Of a DNA stretch of 64,000 nt, positions 1-9,720 are shown piece by piece. The DNA is from UBA2033 sp035345875 (GTDB lineage Bacteria > Spirochaetota > Leptospiria > Leptospirales > Leptospiraceae), in the NCBI GenBank assembly GCA_035345875.1, contig DAORDH010000019.1, forward strand, positions 1 through 64,000, given 5' to 3'. Position 1 is the stretch's first letter. Each line of letters starts with the position of its first letter. Both the position numbers and the translations under genes were made by a program. The notes beneath the pieces are model-generated. The model was not told the origin of the DNA. It ran no database searches and was given only the letters and a program-made list of their open reading frames with translations.

Positions 1-144
1 GGAACAGAGGAAGAAGGTGGAAGCGGACTTAGTTTAATCATCGCAAAAGACTTAGCAGAAAAAATCCATGGGGAAATAAAACTCATTCCCAAAGAAGTTG
101 GCTTAATTGGTGAAGTGAATATTATAGCTAATAAAAAGGAATAG
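1..144 (+). CDS. Histidine kinase, C-terminal fragment (cut by window start)
   Basis: The reading frame is open from base 1 and stops at TAG 142-144, giving 47 residues. It contains GGSGLSLIIAKDLAEKIHGE, which matches the G2 box (GxGLxLxIxK) and following helix of a GHKL/HATPase_c domain. The final strand has the form expected at the end of a sensor kinase. Input domain and H-box lie outside the window, so the signal is unknown. The type of protein is fairly secure; the exact family is not. Confidence 0.7.
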   Translation, partial: GTEEEGGSGLSLIIAKDLAEKIHGEIKLIPKEVGLIGEVNIIANKKE

Positions 145-248
145 CTAATAACGTTTTCTAGTAATTGTATCTCATTAAAACTATCAAACTGTATTGATTT
201 TATATCAGTTGTCAAAAGGATTTGTATATTTTTTTATGGAAAATTAAA

Positions 249-1268
249 ATGATAATCCGCTACTTACTAATTTTTATCACTCAATCCATTCTGTGGATTC
301 TATTTTTGTCCTTTTCAATATTTGCAGAAACCAATAAACCGGATTCAATAAAAACCGAAACTGCAAAAGGGAAATGGGGTTATATCTTATCTTCCTCCTT
401 ACCAAAATTTCCTATTGAGTATTTAGAAACCATTTCCAAAGAGTATGAGATTCTTTGTATAAATGGTTTAGAATTAAATGGGAAAGGACAGCTTCGTTAT
501 ACTTCTCAGTTTATTGATAAAATTGGAAAATCTAAATTAAAGACAAAGGATCAGAATAGAGCAATTCTCTATCCAATGATTACAGTTTCCTCTATACGAG
601 AAGGGATAGAACTCTTAAATAGCGATAAATCTAAACGTAAGGCGACAGATCAAATATTAGAATTTCTAATTGAAAATAAATTTCCAGGTGTTCATTTGGA
701 TATTGAATATCTACCATCTGAATTTGATTTAAAACTTTCGGATTTCTTAGCGTTATTAAAAAAAAATCTAAACGATAACAATTTGCGATTAAGTTTTGCA
801 GTTTTTCCACAAATTGATTTTCCATCTTCTATAAGTAAATTACATAATGTGGAAAAGCTAGCAAATGATGTTGACGAAATTGTTTTAATGAGTTACGACC
901 GACACAATAAAAAGACGGAAGCTGGTTGCGTAACGTCCCTTGACTGGAGTAAAAAAAACATCACTCATTTACTAAAATTTTTTAAACCAGAGCAACTATG
1001 GCTGGGAATGCCAGCTTATGGATATGAATGGATCATTGAAACAAAAAAAGTAAATATCGTATCCTCACGAGATGGCGAACTATACAATAAAACTTGGGAA
1101 GGAAAAAGAGAGTCATCAGGTTGTTTAAAAATTCTAAAAGAAGATAAAAAGAAAACCAGTTTAATCTATTTTGCGGATGAGGAAACTAGAAATAAAATGA
1201 GAGAAGTAGCGGAAGAGTTTAAAATCCGAGGCACCGCGATCTGGCGACTCGGATTGGAGGATAATTAG
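249..1268 (+). CDS. GH18-like secreted glycosidase-family protein
   Basis: An exported protein of about 339 residues. I choose ATG 249, which has GGAAAA upstream and gives a clean signal peptide (MIIRYLLIFITQ... ending FSIFA/ETN). The in-frame TTG at 222 touches its own purine stretch and adds nothing. Strand 4 of a TIM barrel is recognisable as FPGVHLDIEYLP: it matches the GH18 motif DGxDxDxE with the last Asp (D151) and the catalytic Glu (E153) kept, while the first Asp is Pro and the middle Asp is His. Later signatures VLMSYDRH, WLGMPAYGYEW and GTAIWRLG also fit GH18 barrels. Substrate is unknown; chitinase-like or peptidoglycan-active proteins are both possible. It is convergent with yebC, with 2 bp between the stops. 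Confidence 0.6.
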   Translation: MIIRYLLIFITQSILWILFLSFSIFAETNKPDSIKTETAKGKWGYILSSSLPKFPIEYLETISKEYEILCINGLELNGKGQLRYTSQFIDKIGKSKLKTKDQNRAILYPMITVSSIREGIELLNSDKSKRKATDQILEFLIENKFPGVHLDIEYLPSEFDLKLSDFLALLKKNLNDNNLRLSFAVFPQIDFPSSISKLHNVEKLANDVDEIVLMSYDRHNKKTEAGCVTSLDWSKKNITHLLKFFKPEQLWLGMPAYGYEWIIETKKVNIVSSRDGELYNKTWEGKRESSGCLKILKEDKKKTSLIYFADEETRNKMREVAEEFKIRGTAIWRLGLEDN

Positions 1269-1270
1269 AA

Positions 1271-2014
1271 TTAACCCATATTTAAATCAGGTGAAAGTTC
1301 AAAATTTGAATTCACATTTTGAACATCATCATGCGCTTCAAAAGCATCTAATATTTTCATAACTTTTTCTGCGACGAGTGGATCAGATATTTCAACTGTA
1401 ACAGATGGAACAAATTTTACTTCCGACTCGATTACTTGTAAACCTTTTGAGTTAATTGCTTCTTGGATTTTCTCGTAAGCTTCTGGTTGTGCAGTAATTT
1501 GAAAAACATCTTCCTGTAAAACAACATCATCGGCACCAGCATCCACTACTATATCAACCAACGCATCTTCAGATATTTGATCAGCTGAAATAATTATAAT
1601 CGCTTTCTTCTCAAAAAGACGACTAACGGCTCCCGCGTTTGCTAAAGAACCGCCAAACTTAGTTAAAATATTTTTAATTTCTGGAGTAGTTCTAGATTTT
1701 TTATCTGTAGTGACAGATACCATGATTGCAATACCGCCGGGAGCGTAGCATTCATAAAGACAGTCCTCATACGTTACACCCTCTAACTCGCCTGCTCCTT
1801 TTTTAATTGCGCGTTCAATATTATCCTTAGGCATATTGGCAGATTTTGCCTTCAATACTGCCACTCTAAGTCTAGGATTTGCTTCTGGATCAGAACCACC
1901 CATTCTAGCCGCAACGGTTATTTCCTTTGCATATCTTGTAAAAACCGCGCCTCTTTTGGCATCAATTGCTTCTTTTTTCCTTTTGATGGTCGCCCACTTC
2001 GAATGTCCTGACAT
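1271..2014 (-). CDS. yebC: YebC/PmpR-TACO1 family protein
   Basis: Full-length YebC family protein of 247 residues, cytoplasmic. The family signature MSGHSKWATIKRKKEA is at the N terminus, followed by the conserved KAKSANMPKDNIERAIKKG helix and the YECYAPGG loop. Members have been described as DNA-binding regulators and, more recently, as translation factors that relieve ribosome stalling; the sequence alone does not say which applies. It stands alone here, without the ruvC neighbour often seen elsewhere. An AGAGGG-type ribosome binding site precedes the start. Confidence 0.93.
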   Translation of the reverse strand: MSGHSKWATIKRKKEAIDAKRGAVFTRYAKEITVAARMGGSDPEANPRLRVAVLKAKSANMPKDNIERAIKKGAGELEGVTYEDCLYECYAPGGIAIMVSVTTDKKSRTTPEIKNILTKFGGSLANAGAVSRLFEKKAIIIISADQISEDALVDIVVDAGADDVVLQEDVFQITAQPEAYEKIQEAINSKGLQVIESEVKFVPSVTVEISDPLVAEKVMKILDAFEAHDDVQNVNSNFELSPDLNMG

Positions 2015-2409
2015 ATACCCTCTCTGAAACTATTTCTACTTACATCGTTTTCTGAATCCATACTTTTTGAAAATAATTTTTTCTATTGAAATGCCTAGAT
2101 ATCCTTTGCTTTTAATCTATTTGACAGTGGTGGAATACAATATTTCTTAAGAGAGATATCTAAACTATTGTGCTGAAATCGAAGAATCGATAGTAAAAAT
2201 TTAAAAATAGAGTCCTCCTTTGAAATGGCTTATTGGCAAGGAAGATTGCGAGTGCAAGGATTCAAAAAACAAAGAAGCAAAACAGTTCAACCGGCTTTCC
2301 TTCCAAACCTAGCAACAAAATTTAATCCATTTGTTGTGTCCAACTGGTTGTTTAGAAATCGATATATGTATGCTTTGGCTAATGGATGTTTGCCTCTAGG
2401 AGAAATTAT
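2015..2409. other. Intergenic region between yebC and the SMR gene
   Basis: This 395-bp stretch lies between divergent genes and should hold the promoters of both. A 62-codon frame at 2225-2413 looks accidental: it has no ribosome binding site, ends inside the next gene and has no recognisable signature. I looked for a guanidine-type riboswitch ahead of the SMR gene and saw no convincing motif. Confidence 0.5.
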
Positions 2410-2739
2410 ATGAAGTGGATTTATCTAACAATCGCGATCATTGGGGAAGTAATTGCAACTTCTGCCTTAAAATCATCAGAAGGTATTACAAAACCAATTC
2501 CTTCCACAATTGTAATAATCGGATACGGTTTGGCTTTTTATTCTTTGTCAATAACGCTTCAATCCATTTCGGTTGGTGTTGCTTATGCAATCTGGGCGGG
2601 AGTTGGAACCTTACTCATTACACTCGTTGGATATTTTTTCTTTCAGCAAAAGTTAGATATGCCAGCAGTTTTCGGACTTACTTTGATAGTAGCCGGAGTA
2701 ATTGTTATAAATTTATTTTCAAAAAGTATTTCTCATTGA
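2410..2739 (+). CDS. Small multidrug resistance (SMR) transporter, EmrE-type
   Basis: A 109-residue inner-membrane protein with four hydrophobic helices, the normal SMR length. The start at ATG 2410 is set by AGGAG at 2398-2402; the upstream in-frame TTG at 2386 is not needed. Key family features are the membrane-embedded Glu13 (equivalent to EmrE Glu14) in IAIIGEVIATSALKSSEG, the motif AYAIWAGVG with the substrate-pocket Trp, and the dimerising helix 4 (GLTLIVAGVIVINL). It should work as a dual-topology dimer exchanging protons for cationic compounds. It resembles the Qac/EmrE branch more than Gdx (guanidinium exporters), but substrate cannot be fixed from sequence. Confidence 0.9.
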   Translation: MKWIYLTIAIIGEVIATSALKSSEGITKPIPSTIVIIGYGLAFYSLSITLQSISVGVAYAIWAGVGTLLITLVGYFFFQQKLDMPAVFGLTLIVAGVIVINLFSKSISH

Positions 2740-2836
2740 ATTAGATTATGTATAAAAACATAGCCACTCGATTTTAAGATAAATAAAATTCTATTTTTTG
2801 GCTAAGTTTTTATAGAACCAAAGAAATATTGACTTT

Positions 2837-3865
2837 CTAAACAAATTGTTTAAAGAATCTTAAATTTCCTGAATGAATATAGCGGATATCATTAATCGCA
2901 TAACGCATCATCACAAGACGATCTAATCCAAGTCCAAACGCGAAGCCTCTCCAAACTTTTGGATCAAGACCTGCAAATTCAATTACATTTGGATGCACGA
3001 GTCCACAAGGAAGTAATTCCACCCAGCCGGAGTGTTTACAAACAGAACAACCAGTTCCTCCACAAACCATACAAGAAATATCCAATTCAAATCCTGGTTC
3101 TACAAAAGGGAAATATCCAGGTCTAAGTCTGACTTTTACTTCTTTTTTGAAAATTTCAGTCAAAAGAACATTCATTGTATAGATTAGATTTGCAGTGGAG
3201 ACATCCTTATCAATTACCATACCTTCAATTTGATAGAAAGTATTTTCATGAGACGCATCCACTTCTTCATATCTAAAAACTCTTCCAGGTGCGATAATTC
3301 TAAAAGGTGGTTTCAAATTTCTAAGCGCTCTAACTTGAATTGCAGAAGTATGAGTTCTTAATAAATTTCCATCTTTAGTATAAAAAGTGTCTTGCATATC
3401 TCTAGCAGGATGATCTGAAGTAAAATTTAACGCTTCGAAATTATTATAGTCCGTTTCAACTTCAGGTCCATCCATAATTTGAAAACCCATAGAAGTAAAA
3501 ATATCTTCTACTTCATATTGAATACGACTGAGTGGATGAAGTCCGCCAAGATCTCTAGATTGTAGAGGGCGTAACGTATCAAACTTCTCATTTTTCAATT
3601 CATTTTCGTAGAAATCCAGTTTAATTTTTTGTTTTAGTTTATTTACAAGATCTTCAATTTCTTTTGATACTTCGTTTGCTCTCGCGCCTATTGTCTTCTT
3701 TTCTTCTGGACTCAAGGCACCTAGTCCTTTCATTACTCCAGTTAGTTTTCCTTTTTTACCTACAAATAGATTTTTATTTGTGTCTAGGTCTATTTCGGTT
3801 TTAGAAGTCGGCAAAACATCGTTTGCTTCTTTTAGAATGGCATTTAGATCATCTAATAAACTCAT
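2837..3865 (-). CDS. pheS: Phenylalanine--tRNA ligase alpha subunit
   Basis: PheS charges tRNA-Phe as an alpha2-beta2 enzyme with PheT. The protein has 342 residues, the normal length. It shows an N-terminal coiled coil (residues 1-85), then the class II catalytic core: HPLSRIQYEVEDIF, motif 2 (FRIIAPGRVFRYEEVDASHE) and motif 3 (GFAFGLGLDRLVMMRY). Four cysteines (CMVCGGTGCSVC) make an extra zinc-like knuckle in the core. Its ATG overlaps the TAA of mpl by one base (TAATG), so the two are probably translationally coupled. pheT is not in the window, so the usual pheST operon is split here. Confidence 0.95.
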   Translation of the reverse strand: MSLLDDLNAILKEANDVLPTSKTEIDLDTNKNLFVGKKGKLTGVMKGLGALSPEEKKTIGARANEVSKEIEDLVNKLKQKIKLDFYENELKNEKFDTLRPLQSRDLGGLHPLSRIQYEVEDIFTSMGFQIMDGPEVETDYNNFEALNFTSDHPARDMQDTFYTKDGNLLRTHTSAIQVRALRNLKPPFRIIAPGRVFRYEEVDASHENTFYQIEGMVIDKDVSTANLIYTMNVLLTEIFKKEVKVRLRPGYFPFVEPGFELDISCMVCGGTGCSVCKHSGWVELLPCGLVHPNVIEFAGLDPKVWRGFAFGLGLDRLVMMRYAINDIRYIHSGNLRFFKQFV

Positions 3866-5337
3866 TATTTTTTTCCTTTTTTCTTTGACTTTCCTGTTTT
3901 TTCTTTGAAAGACTCTTTTTGCATTTCTCTAACTCTATCAGTAACAATTTCAATTATCTTTGGATAAATTCCACCAAATGATCCGTTAGACATAGCTAAG
4001 ATTACAAATTTTGACTCATAGTTTTCTAACTCATCTTCCAATTTTAAAAGCAATTCATTTGTATCTTTTGCATAAATTGCTTTTTTAATCTTTGATTTCT
4101 TTGGAACTTCTTTAACTAGTTTTTTTACATCTAATCGTATTTTCTTATCTACTTTATTTACATTGAATACTTCTGTAATAATAGCAACATTTGATTTTTT
4201 AAAACTCTCTGCAAATTCCTTTTGAAAAATATTTCGATGAGAGGTTGCGCTTCTAGGTTCAAATAGGCTTATAATACCATGTTCCGGATAATTTGTCTTA
4301 ACCGCTTTGATTGTTTCTTCTATCGCAACAGGATGATGTGCAAAGTCTTCCATTACAATAGCGCTTTCTGTCTCAAATAATATTTCTTGTCTTCTTTTGA
4401 CTCCAGGAAAACTTTCAATGCCTCTAAATATTTCTTCCTCTGTAAGCCCAATCGCCTTACAAAGATTAGCCGTAACTTCTGTATTTCTATAATTATGCAT
4501 CCCAATCAAAGGACTCTTTAATTCACGTCCAGTTTTAGCGGAAAACGCTTTTTCTTCTTTGACATGATTTCTAGTTAAGAACCCTATTCTTAAAATTGAA
4601 TCTTTCTTTCCAACTTCATATTTTTGCACTGGTGCGTGTTTAAAATTTTCACAGATTTCTGTTAAGTTCTTTGATCCTTCCCAATAGAAAACTCTCCCAA
4701 TGGAAGGAACAAGATTTAGTAAACGTTTAAACATAACTCGAATTGCATCCAGATTTGGGAAAATATCTGCATGATCAAAATCCAATGAGGTTAAGATTAA
4801 ATAATACGGTCTATAATGTAAGAATTTGGAAGATTTATCAAAGAAAGCAGAATCATATTCGTCTCCTTCGATTACAAAATATTCCCCACCTCCCAATTCA
4901 AATCCAGCATTACCATCTTTACGAATTCCACCAGCAAATAGTCCTGGTTTAAGACCTGCTTGTTTCAAAATATGATGAATCAAAAAAGTAGTCGTTGTTT
5001 TTCCATGTGTTCCTGCGACTACGATTACTTTCTTCTTTTTTAGAAAGAAATGACCTATCGCTTGCGGCATACTCATATACTCTATGCCTTCATTTAAAAC
5101 ATATTCTACTTCTGGATTTCCCCGTGATATTGCATTTCCAATTATGACTAAATCAGGCTTACCAACATTATCCGCAGAAAATCCCTCAAATGTTTTGAGT
5201 CCCCATTCCTCTAATTTATCAGACATAGGAGGATAAAGTTTTTGATCTGATCCAAAAACATTATGCCCTGATTGTTTTAACATGAAAGCAAGATTACCCA
5301 TGGCAATCCCACCTATTCCAATCATATAGATATTCAT
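3865..5337 (-). CDS. mpl: UDP-N-acetylmuramate:tripeptide ligase Mpl (murein recycling)
   Basis: Mur-ligase family enzyme of 490 residues that attaches recycled L-Ala-gamma-D-Glu-meso-DAP to UDP-MurNAc in the cytoplasm. Visible features are the N-terminal Rossmann motif MIGIGGIAMGNLA, the segment MSMPQAIGHFFL typical of Mpl rather than MurC, the ATP-binding P-loop VVAGTHGKTTTT, and DFAHHPVAIEETI in the ligase C domain. The C terminus is very Lys-rich (last about 20 residues). Stop TAA shares one base with the pheS start. MurC is the main alternative, but the MPQA segment and overall pattern favour Mpl. Confidence 0.85.
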   Translation of the reverse strand: MNIYMIGIGGIAMGNLAFMLKQSGHNVFGSDQKLYPPMSDKLEEWGLKTFEGFSADNVGKPDLVIIGNAISRGNPEVEYVLNEGIEYMSMPQAIGHFFLKKKKVIVVAGTHGKTTTTFLIHHILKQAGLKPGLFAGGIRKDGNAGFELGGGEYFVIEGDEYDSAFFDKSSKFLHYRPYYLILTSLDFDHADIFPNLDAIRVMFKRLLNLVPSIGRVFYWEGSKNLTEICENFKHAPVQKYEVGKKDSILRIGFLTRNHVKEEKAFSAKTGRELKSPLIGMHNYRNTEVTANLCKAIGLTEEEIFRGIESFPGVKRRQEILFETESAIVMEDFAHHPVAIEETIKAVKTNYPEHGIISLFEPRSATSHRNIFQKEFAESFKKSNVAIITEVFNVNKVDKKIRLDVKKLVKEVPKKSKIKKAIYAKDTNELLLKLEDELENYESKFVILAMSNGSFGGIYPKIIEIVTDRVREMQKESFKEKTGKSKKKGKK

Positions 5338-5338
5338 T

Positions 5339-5938
5339 TCATTTCCTAATTAAATTAAAAATAGTTAGAGCAACTGCGGATAACGTCATACATAAAATTA
5401 AAATGTATGATACAAAGACTATAAACTGCTTAATCGTAAAACCAAAGAACATCTCTAAAGATGTCTTACTTAAATAAAGACAATAAATAAAAGCAGATAA
5501 AATTAGGAAAAAATTAAAAGGCTTTGGGAAAATCCAAAAGACTGCTGATGCACTAAATGGAAGAAAAGAAATCAAAAGTAAATCTCTTTCTTCAATCACA
5601 TCAATGGAAGCTTTTCCAGTTCTAAGTCTTAAAAGTAAAATATCAAAATGATATACCAAAAATAAAACAAGTGGATAAACAGCAATAGCCGTTGTAATTC
5701 CATCTGTCAGTTTAGGAGGAGCCTCCCACCCAAAATGAACAGAACCAACAAAAGTAAAAAATAAATTATGCAATAATTTAAAAACAGGGGCTAAAACAAA
5801 TAAAAAGAGATGAATCCTAAAAACACTGAATCTAGAAAAATTTACATTTTGGATATAACTAGAAAATGCATCTTTTGGAGATGCAAAGATATCAGATAAG
5901 AGTTGAATTTCTTTTTTATCAATGGATTCTTGTGACAT
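5339..5938 (-). CDS. Yip1-like multi-pass membrane protein
   Basis: A 199-residue inner-membrane protein, family not firmly recognised. The first 35 residues are polar with a short motif typical of Yip1-domain proteins (FASPKDAFSSYI). They are followed by five hydrophobic segments at roughly 45-65, 88-106, 122-142, 144-160 and 170-195. It lies one base upstream of the mpl start, so it is the first gene of a likely operon with mpl and pheS. Bacterial Yip1 homologues have no settled function; a role in the envelope is only suggested by the mpl neighbour. Confidence 0.55.
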   Translation of the reverse strand: MSQESIDKKEIQLLSDIFASPKDAFSSYIQNVNFSRFSVFRIHLFLFVLAPVFKLLHNLFFTFVGSVHFGWEAPPKLTDGITTAIAVYPLVLFLVYHFDILLLRLRTGKASIDVIEERDLLLISFLPFSASAVFWIFPKPFNFFLILSAFIYCLYLSKTSLEMFFGFTIKQFIVFVSYILILCMTLSAVALTIFNLIRK

Positions 5939-5989
5939 TTGACTTGGTTGGTTATATTTCTTTCCAGAATTTTACCAAGTGTCAAATTT

Positions 5990-6451
5990 TCAACTTAGAA
6001 TTGCATCTTCTAGTAATTTATTAATGGCTGTATTAAAGGCATCTTCTAGTCCGTCTGCCGGTTTTATCTCTACACAAAAATTTGGATCTTCAAATGGATG
6101 TTCATATACTAAATTGTTAAAAAATTTTTTCCCATCCAGTGGACTTGCATATTCTTTGTATATATCAAGAGAAACAAAACGAAATCCGTTTTTCTCAAAT
6201 TTCATCGCTGGACGAAATGCATCTACATCTGTGATCCTACAGTCATCACTTGCATGTGCAATCGCCCAAACAAATCGTATCCCTCTACAAAGCAATATTA
6301 GATTGCCTTTTTTAATTTTCTCTAATGTTTCCCACTTTGAAAGATCGCTTAAGTCTTTATAAACTCTATGGGTAGAACTAGGAGCCGAAAAGGCTTTTCT
6401 TTTTATAATATTTTCGAAAGTATTGTAAAGGTTTACTCTAAATATACTCAT
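5990..6451 (-). CDS. Conserved-looking hypothetical cytoplasmic protein
   Basis: A 153-residue protein with no signal peptide or membrane segment, and not recognised. The middle (KKGNLILLCRGIRFVWAIAHASDDCRITD) looks like a small beta-rich domain and faintly recalls EVE/PUA-type folds; this is only an impression. The last third is acidic. Codon use matches its neighbours and the frame fills the gap between the RND operon and the Yip1-like gene, which supports it being real. A complementary frame at 5979-6362 is a shadow. Confidence 0.5.
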   Translation of the reverse strand: MSIFRVNLYNTFENIIKRKAFSAPSSTHRVYKDLSDLSKWETLEKIKKGNLILLCRGIRFVWAIAHASDDCRITDVDAFRPAMKFEKNGFRFVSLDIYKEYASPLDGKKFFNNLVYEHPFEDPNFCVEIKPADGLEDAFNTAINKLLEDAILS

Positions 6452-6549
6452 ACATAAATTCCTACGTTAATTTAATTTCCTGTCTCTTTCTGACAAGTTT
6501 TTAAAAATTTCTAATGCTCCAAATCTTACGAGTTACTCATCTCGCACTT

Positions 6550-9500
6550 TTAATATTCTTCTTTTCTTTTCTTTACAAGTAATAAATACAAAGAAGGAAG
6601 AACTGTTAAAATAAAAATCAATGCAGAGGTTAGTCCTCCAACGATCACTGTTGCAAGTGGTCTTTGCACGTCAGAACCAACACCCGATGCCAATGTAGCG
6701 GGTATCAATCCAAGGAGAGCAAGTAGCATTGTCATAAGCATTGGTCTCAGCTGTATAATAGCCGCTCTTCCCACCGCTTCCTCAATCGTTATATTTGCAT
6801 TGTCTCGCATAATATGATTTGTCCGCGATACAAACAAAACACCCGCCATTGTTGCGATTCCAAAGAGAGAAATAAATCCAACCCCAGCAGAAACGTTGAA
6901 ATAATAGCCTCGAATCAGAAGTGCAATGATTCCCCCAATCAAAGAAAGAGGAATACAAGCCAGAGCAACGGATACATATCGCAAGTTTCTATACATAATA
7001 AATAAAACTCCGAATATGATAGCAATTGTTACTGGAATTACAACCGCAAGTTTCTTTCCAACTCGATTTAAGTTTTCGTATTGTCCACCATAAGCAATTT
7101 TATATCCATCTGGGAGCTTTATATGTGCATCCACTTTCTTTCTCAGTTCAGTTACAAATCCACCTTGATCCCTTCCCCGAACGTTAGTTCTCACAGAAAC
7201 GTTTCGTCTTCCTTCCTGTCTAAAGATCATTGTAGGTCCATCAATTAACTTAATCTCAGCCAATTGAGACAATGGAACTCTCTGCCCACTTGGAGATATA
7301 ACAGGCACATTTTCCAATGCTTTTACTGTAGAACGATATTCAGAAGAAAACCTAACTACAATCCCAAATCGCCAAGGTCCTTCATAAAGAGTGCTAATTC
7401 TTTGTGCTCCAATAGCAGCCTCAATCATTTGTTGAATTTTACTTACATTAATCCCGTATCTGGCTGCTGATTCTCGATTGATTTTCACAGAGAGCTGTGT
7501 AGAGTTTCCTTCCTGTTCAATTCCATACTCACTCGCTCCCTCCATATCTTTTACGATTGCAAGAATATCATTCGCTATTTTTCGCATGACGTCTAGATCA
7601 GTTCCAGACACGAAGACAGCTAGATCTGCAATAGTTCCTGTAATCGCTTCCGAAAGGTTATCCATAATCGGTTGCGAGAAACTAAATCGAACCCCTGGAC
7701 AATTGATCTCTAAATCATTTTTCATTCGAATCAAAAGCTCTTGCTTCGTAATCTTTTCCGTCCAAGTCGAGTAATCTTTCAAACCAATAAGAATTTCCAA
7801 ACGATTTGGTCCAAGTGGGTCTGTTCCATCATCATTTCTTCCCAATTGTGTAATGATTACGTTTACTTGTTCATTTTTACTTATCACCTCACGCATTTTT
7901 GGGATTACTTTTCTTGCTTCCTGTAAGTGAATTCCCACTGGAAAATAGGCTCGAATATTGAATCCACCTTCATCTAACTCAGGCAAGAACTCACTTCCGA
8001 TTTTCCAAACTCCAATTCCTACAATTAAGACAACAATGCTAAAGGCAACAGTCACTGTTTGTTTTGATCTTCGAATCAATTCTACAATCAGATTTGAATA
8101 TTTATGCTCAATCCAGTGGTAAACAGGATTATGCCACTCGATCGGTCCTGGGTTTGCAGACTCAAAGTATTTTTTATACATCATTGTCATCATCACGGGA
8201 ATGACCGTTAGGGAAAATATCATAGAACCAAGAATTGCATAGGCAATTGTAAATGCCATTGGCTTAAAAAGTCTTCCTTCAATTCTCTCAAAAGAGAAAA
8301 TTGGTAAATAGGCTAAAATAATAATGGTAATAGAAAAGAAAATCTCAGAACCAACTTCCGCAGAAGCACTTGCTGTAAAGGGGTTAATACCGATTTGCTT
8401 CTCTTCTACATCCGCATCTCTATAACGCCGCATGATATTCTCAACCATGACAACAGCTCCATCCACAATAATCCCAAAATCAATTGCACCCAGGGATAGT
8501 AGACTCGCAGGAATTCCTGTTAAATCCATCATGATAAAAGCAAATAACATCGATACAGGAATCGTTGTAACCACTACTAGGGACGCTCGAATGCTCCCAA
8601 TAAAGAAGATCAATACTAGTGTAACAATTGCCACCCCTTCGATCAACGTTTTAGTAATCGTTCCGATTGTATATTTAACTAAATCACTACGATCATATGT
8701 ATTTCTAAGTTTCACTCCAGGAGGAAGATAATTTTCATTGATCTCTTTTACCTTTGCTCTAATCTTCTCTCCCATCTCATTTGAATCACCCCAACGACGC
8801 ATTGCAATGAGTCCTTGAACACTCGAATCTGATTCTACTCTTGGAGATCCATCTTCTTGGTTTTGGAACACATATCCTAGCACACCAGTTGGGAGAGAAG
8901 GAAAAATTTCTACAGTAGCAATATCTCTTACAAAGATTGGAACCCCATCGTGTTGTTTTACTACAATGTTTTCAATATCTTTAATCTCTCGAATCGCACC
9001 TAACGATCGAATTGCAAACCCTTGTCCACCTTGTCTTAATATATTTCCACCTGTGTTCAAGTTGTTATCTTGGATTGCTTGTATTACATCTCCTACTTCC
9101 AACTGGTAGCGAATGAGCTTATCTGGATTTGTAACTACATGGTATTGTTTAAGTAATCCTCCAAAAGTTACAACGTCCGCAATCCCTGGAATCTGTAAAA
9201 GCTTGGGCATTACAATCCAATCTTGAATGGTTCTTAACTCCATTGCTGTATGATTTTCAGAAGACTCTAGAACATAACGGTAAATTTCGCCCACTGGAGA
9301 ACTCATTGGAGCTAGTTGAGGAGTTACATCTGCCGGAATATCTGCCTCTTTCACTTTCTCTAAAAGCCTAGTCCTAGCAAAGTAATCATCAGTTCCATCT
9401 TCAAATACGAACTGAAACACCACAAGTCCATTGATCGTTCTAGAACGTCTAACGATTACTTTTGGAATCGCATTTAAAATTCTTTCAATTGGAAGAGTTA

Positions 9501-9693
9501 CTCTCTCTTCTACTTCAACGGCTGCCCTACCAGGAAATTTTGCGATGAGCCTTACTTGAGTATCCGCTATATCCGAATATGCCTCTTTTCGTAAATCTGT
9601 CCAAGCCCAAATTCCAAGGATGACTGTCATGATCCCTACAAGTAATGTAGGAATCCTATGTTGAATAGCAATGCCAATAAATCGAATGATCAT
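6550..9693 (-). CDS. Heavy-metal efflux RND pump (CusA/CzcA family)
   Basis: Inner-membrane proton/cation antiporter of 1047 residues, full length for the HME-RND family. It forms the trimeric pump of a tripartite efflux system. The family proton-relay signature DFGIIVDGAVVMVENIMRR in TM4 is present with D405 and D411, as is the N-terminal segment DIADTQVRLIAKFPGRAAVE. Two large periplasmic loops follow TM1 and TM7, and the last helices contain the usual GVGSDVQRPLATVIVGG. AAGGA precedes ATG 9693. It is transcribed after the TolC-like and adaptor genes. The exported metal (Cu/Ag, Zn/Co/Cd or Ni) cannot be decided from what I can see. Confidence 0.93.
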   Translation of the reverse strand: MIIRFIGIAIQHRIPTLLVGIMTVILGIWAWTDLRKEAYSDIADTQVRLIAKFPGRAAVEVEERVTLPIERILNAIPKVIVRRSRTINGLVVFQFVFEDGTDDYFARTRLLEKVKEADIPADVTPQLAPMSSPVGEIYRYVLESSENHTAMELRTIQDWIVMPKLLQIPGIADVVTFGGLLKQYHVVTNPDKLIRYQLEVGDVIQAIQDNNLNTGGNILRQGGQGFAIRSLGAIREIKDIENIVVKQHDGVPIFVRDIATVEIFPSLPTGVLGYVFQNQEDGSPRVESDSSVQGLIAMRRWGDSNEMGEKIRAKVKEINENYLPPGVKLRNTYDRSDLVKYTIGTITKTLIEGVAIVTLVLIFFIGSIRASLVVVTTIPVSMLFAFIMMDLTGIPASLLSLGAIDFGIIVDGAVVMVENIMRRYRDADVEEKQIGINPFTASASAEVGSEIFFSITIIILAYLPIFSFERIEGRLFKPMAFTIAYAILGSMIFSLTVIPVMMTMMYKKYFESANPGPIEWHNPVYHWIEHKYSNLIVELIRRSKQTVTVAFSIVVLIVGIGVWKIGSEFLPELDEGGFNIRAYFPVGIHLQEARKVIPKMREVISKNEQVNVIITQLGRNDDGTDPLGPNRLEILIGLKDYSTWTEKITKQELLIRMKNDLEINCPGVRFSFSQPIMDNLSEAITGTIADLAVFVSGTDLDVMRKIANDILAIVKDMEGASEYGIEQEGNSTQLSVKINRESAARYGINVSKIQQMIEAAIGAQRISTLYEGPWRFGIVVRFSSEYRSTVKALENVPVISPSGQRVPLSQLAEIKLIDGPTMIFRQEGRRNVSVRTNVRGRDQGGFVTELRKKVDAHIKLPDGYKIAYGGQYENLNRVGKKLAVVIPVTIAIIFGVLFIMYRNLRYVSVALACIPLSLIGGIIALLIRGYYFNVSAGVGFISLFGIATMAGVLFVSRTNHIMRDNANITIEEAVGRAAIIQLRPMLMTMLLALLGLIPATLASGVGSDVQRPLATVIVGGLTSALIFILTVLPSLYLLLVKKRKEEY

Positions 9694-9720
9694 ATATAAT
9701 TATTCCTTTTTAAAAGAACG

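Noticed and set aside
222..248. TTG start giving a longer GH18-like protein
   Set aside because: ATG 249 has better spacing to its ribosome binding site and a cleaner signal peptide.
2150..2409. Possible guanidine riboswitch ahead of the SMR gene
   Set aside because: SMR genes are often controlled that way, but I could not find the conserved ACGG-type loops or ykkC-like core.
2225..2413. 62-codon ORF before the SMR transporter gene
   Set aside because: No ribosome binding site, basic low-information product, overlaps the real start of the SMR gene.
8432..8731. 99-codon ORF opposite the RND pump gene
   Set aside because: Shadow of the strongly supported pump gene; no homology or ribosome binding site.
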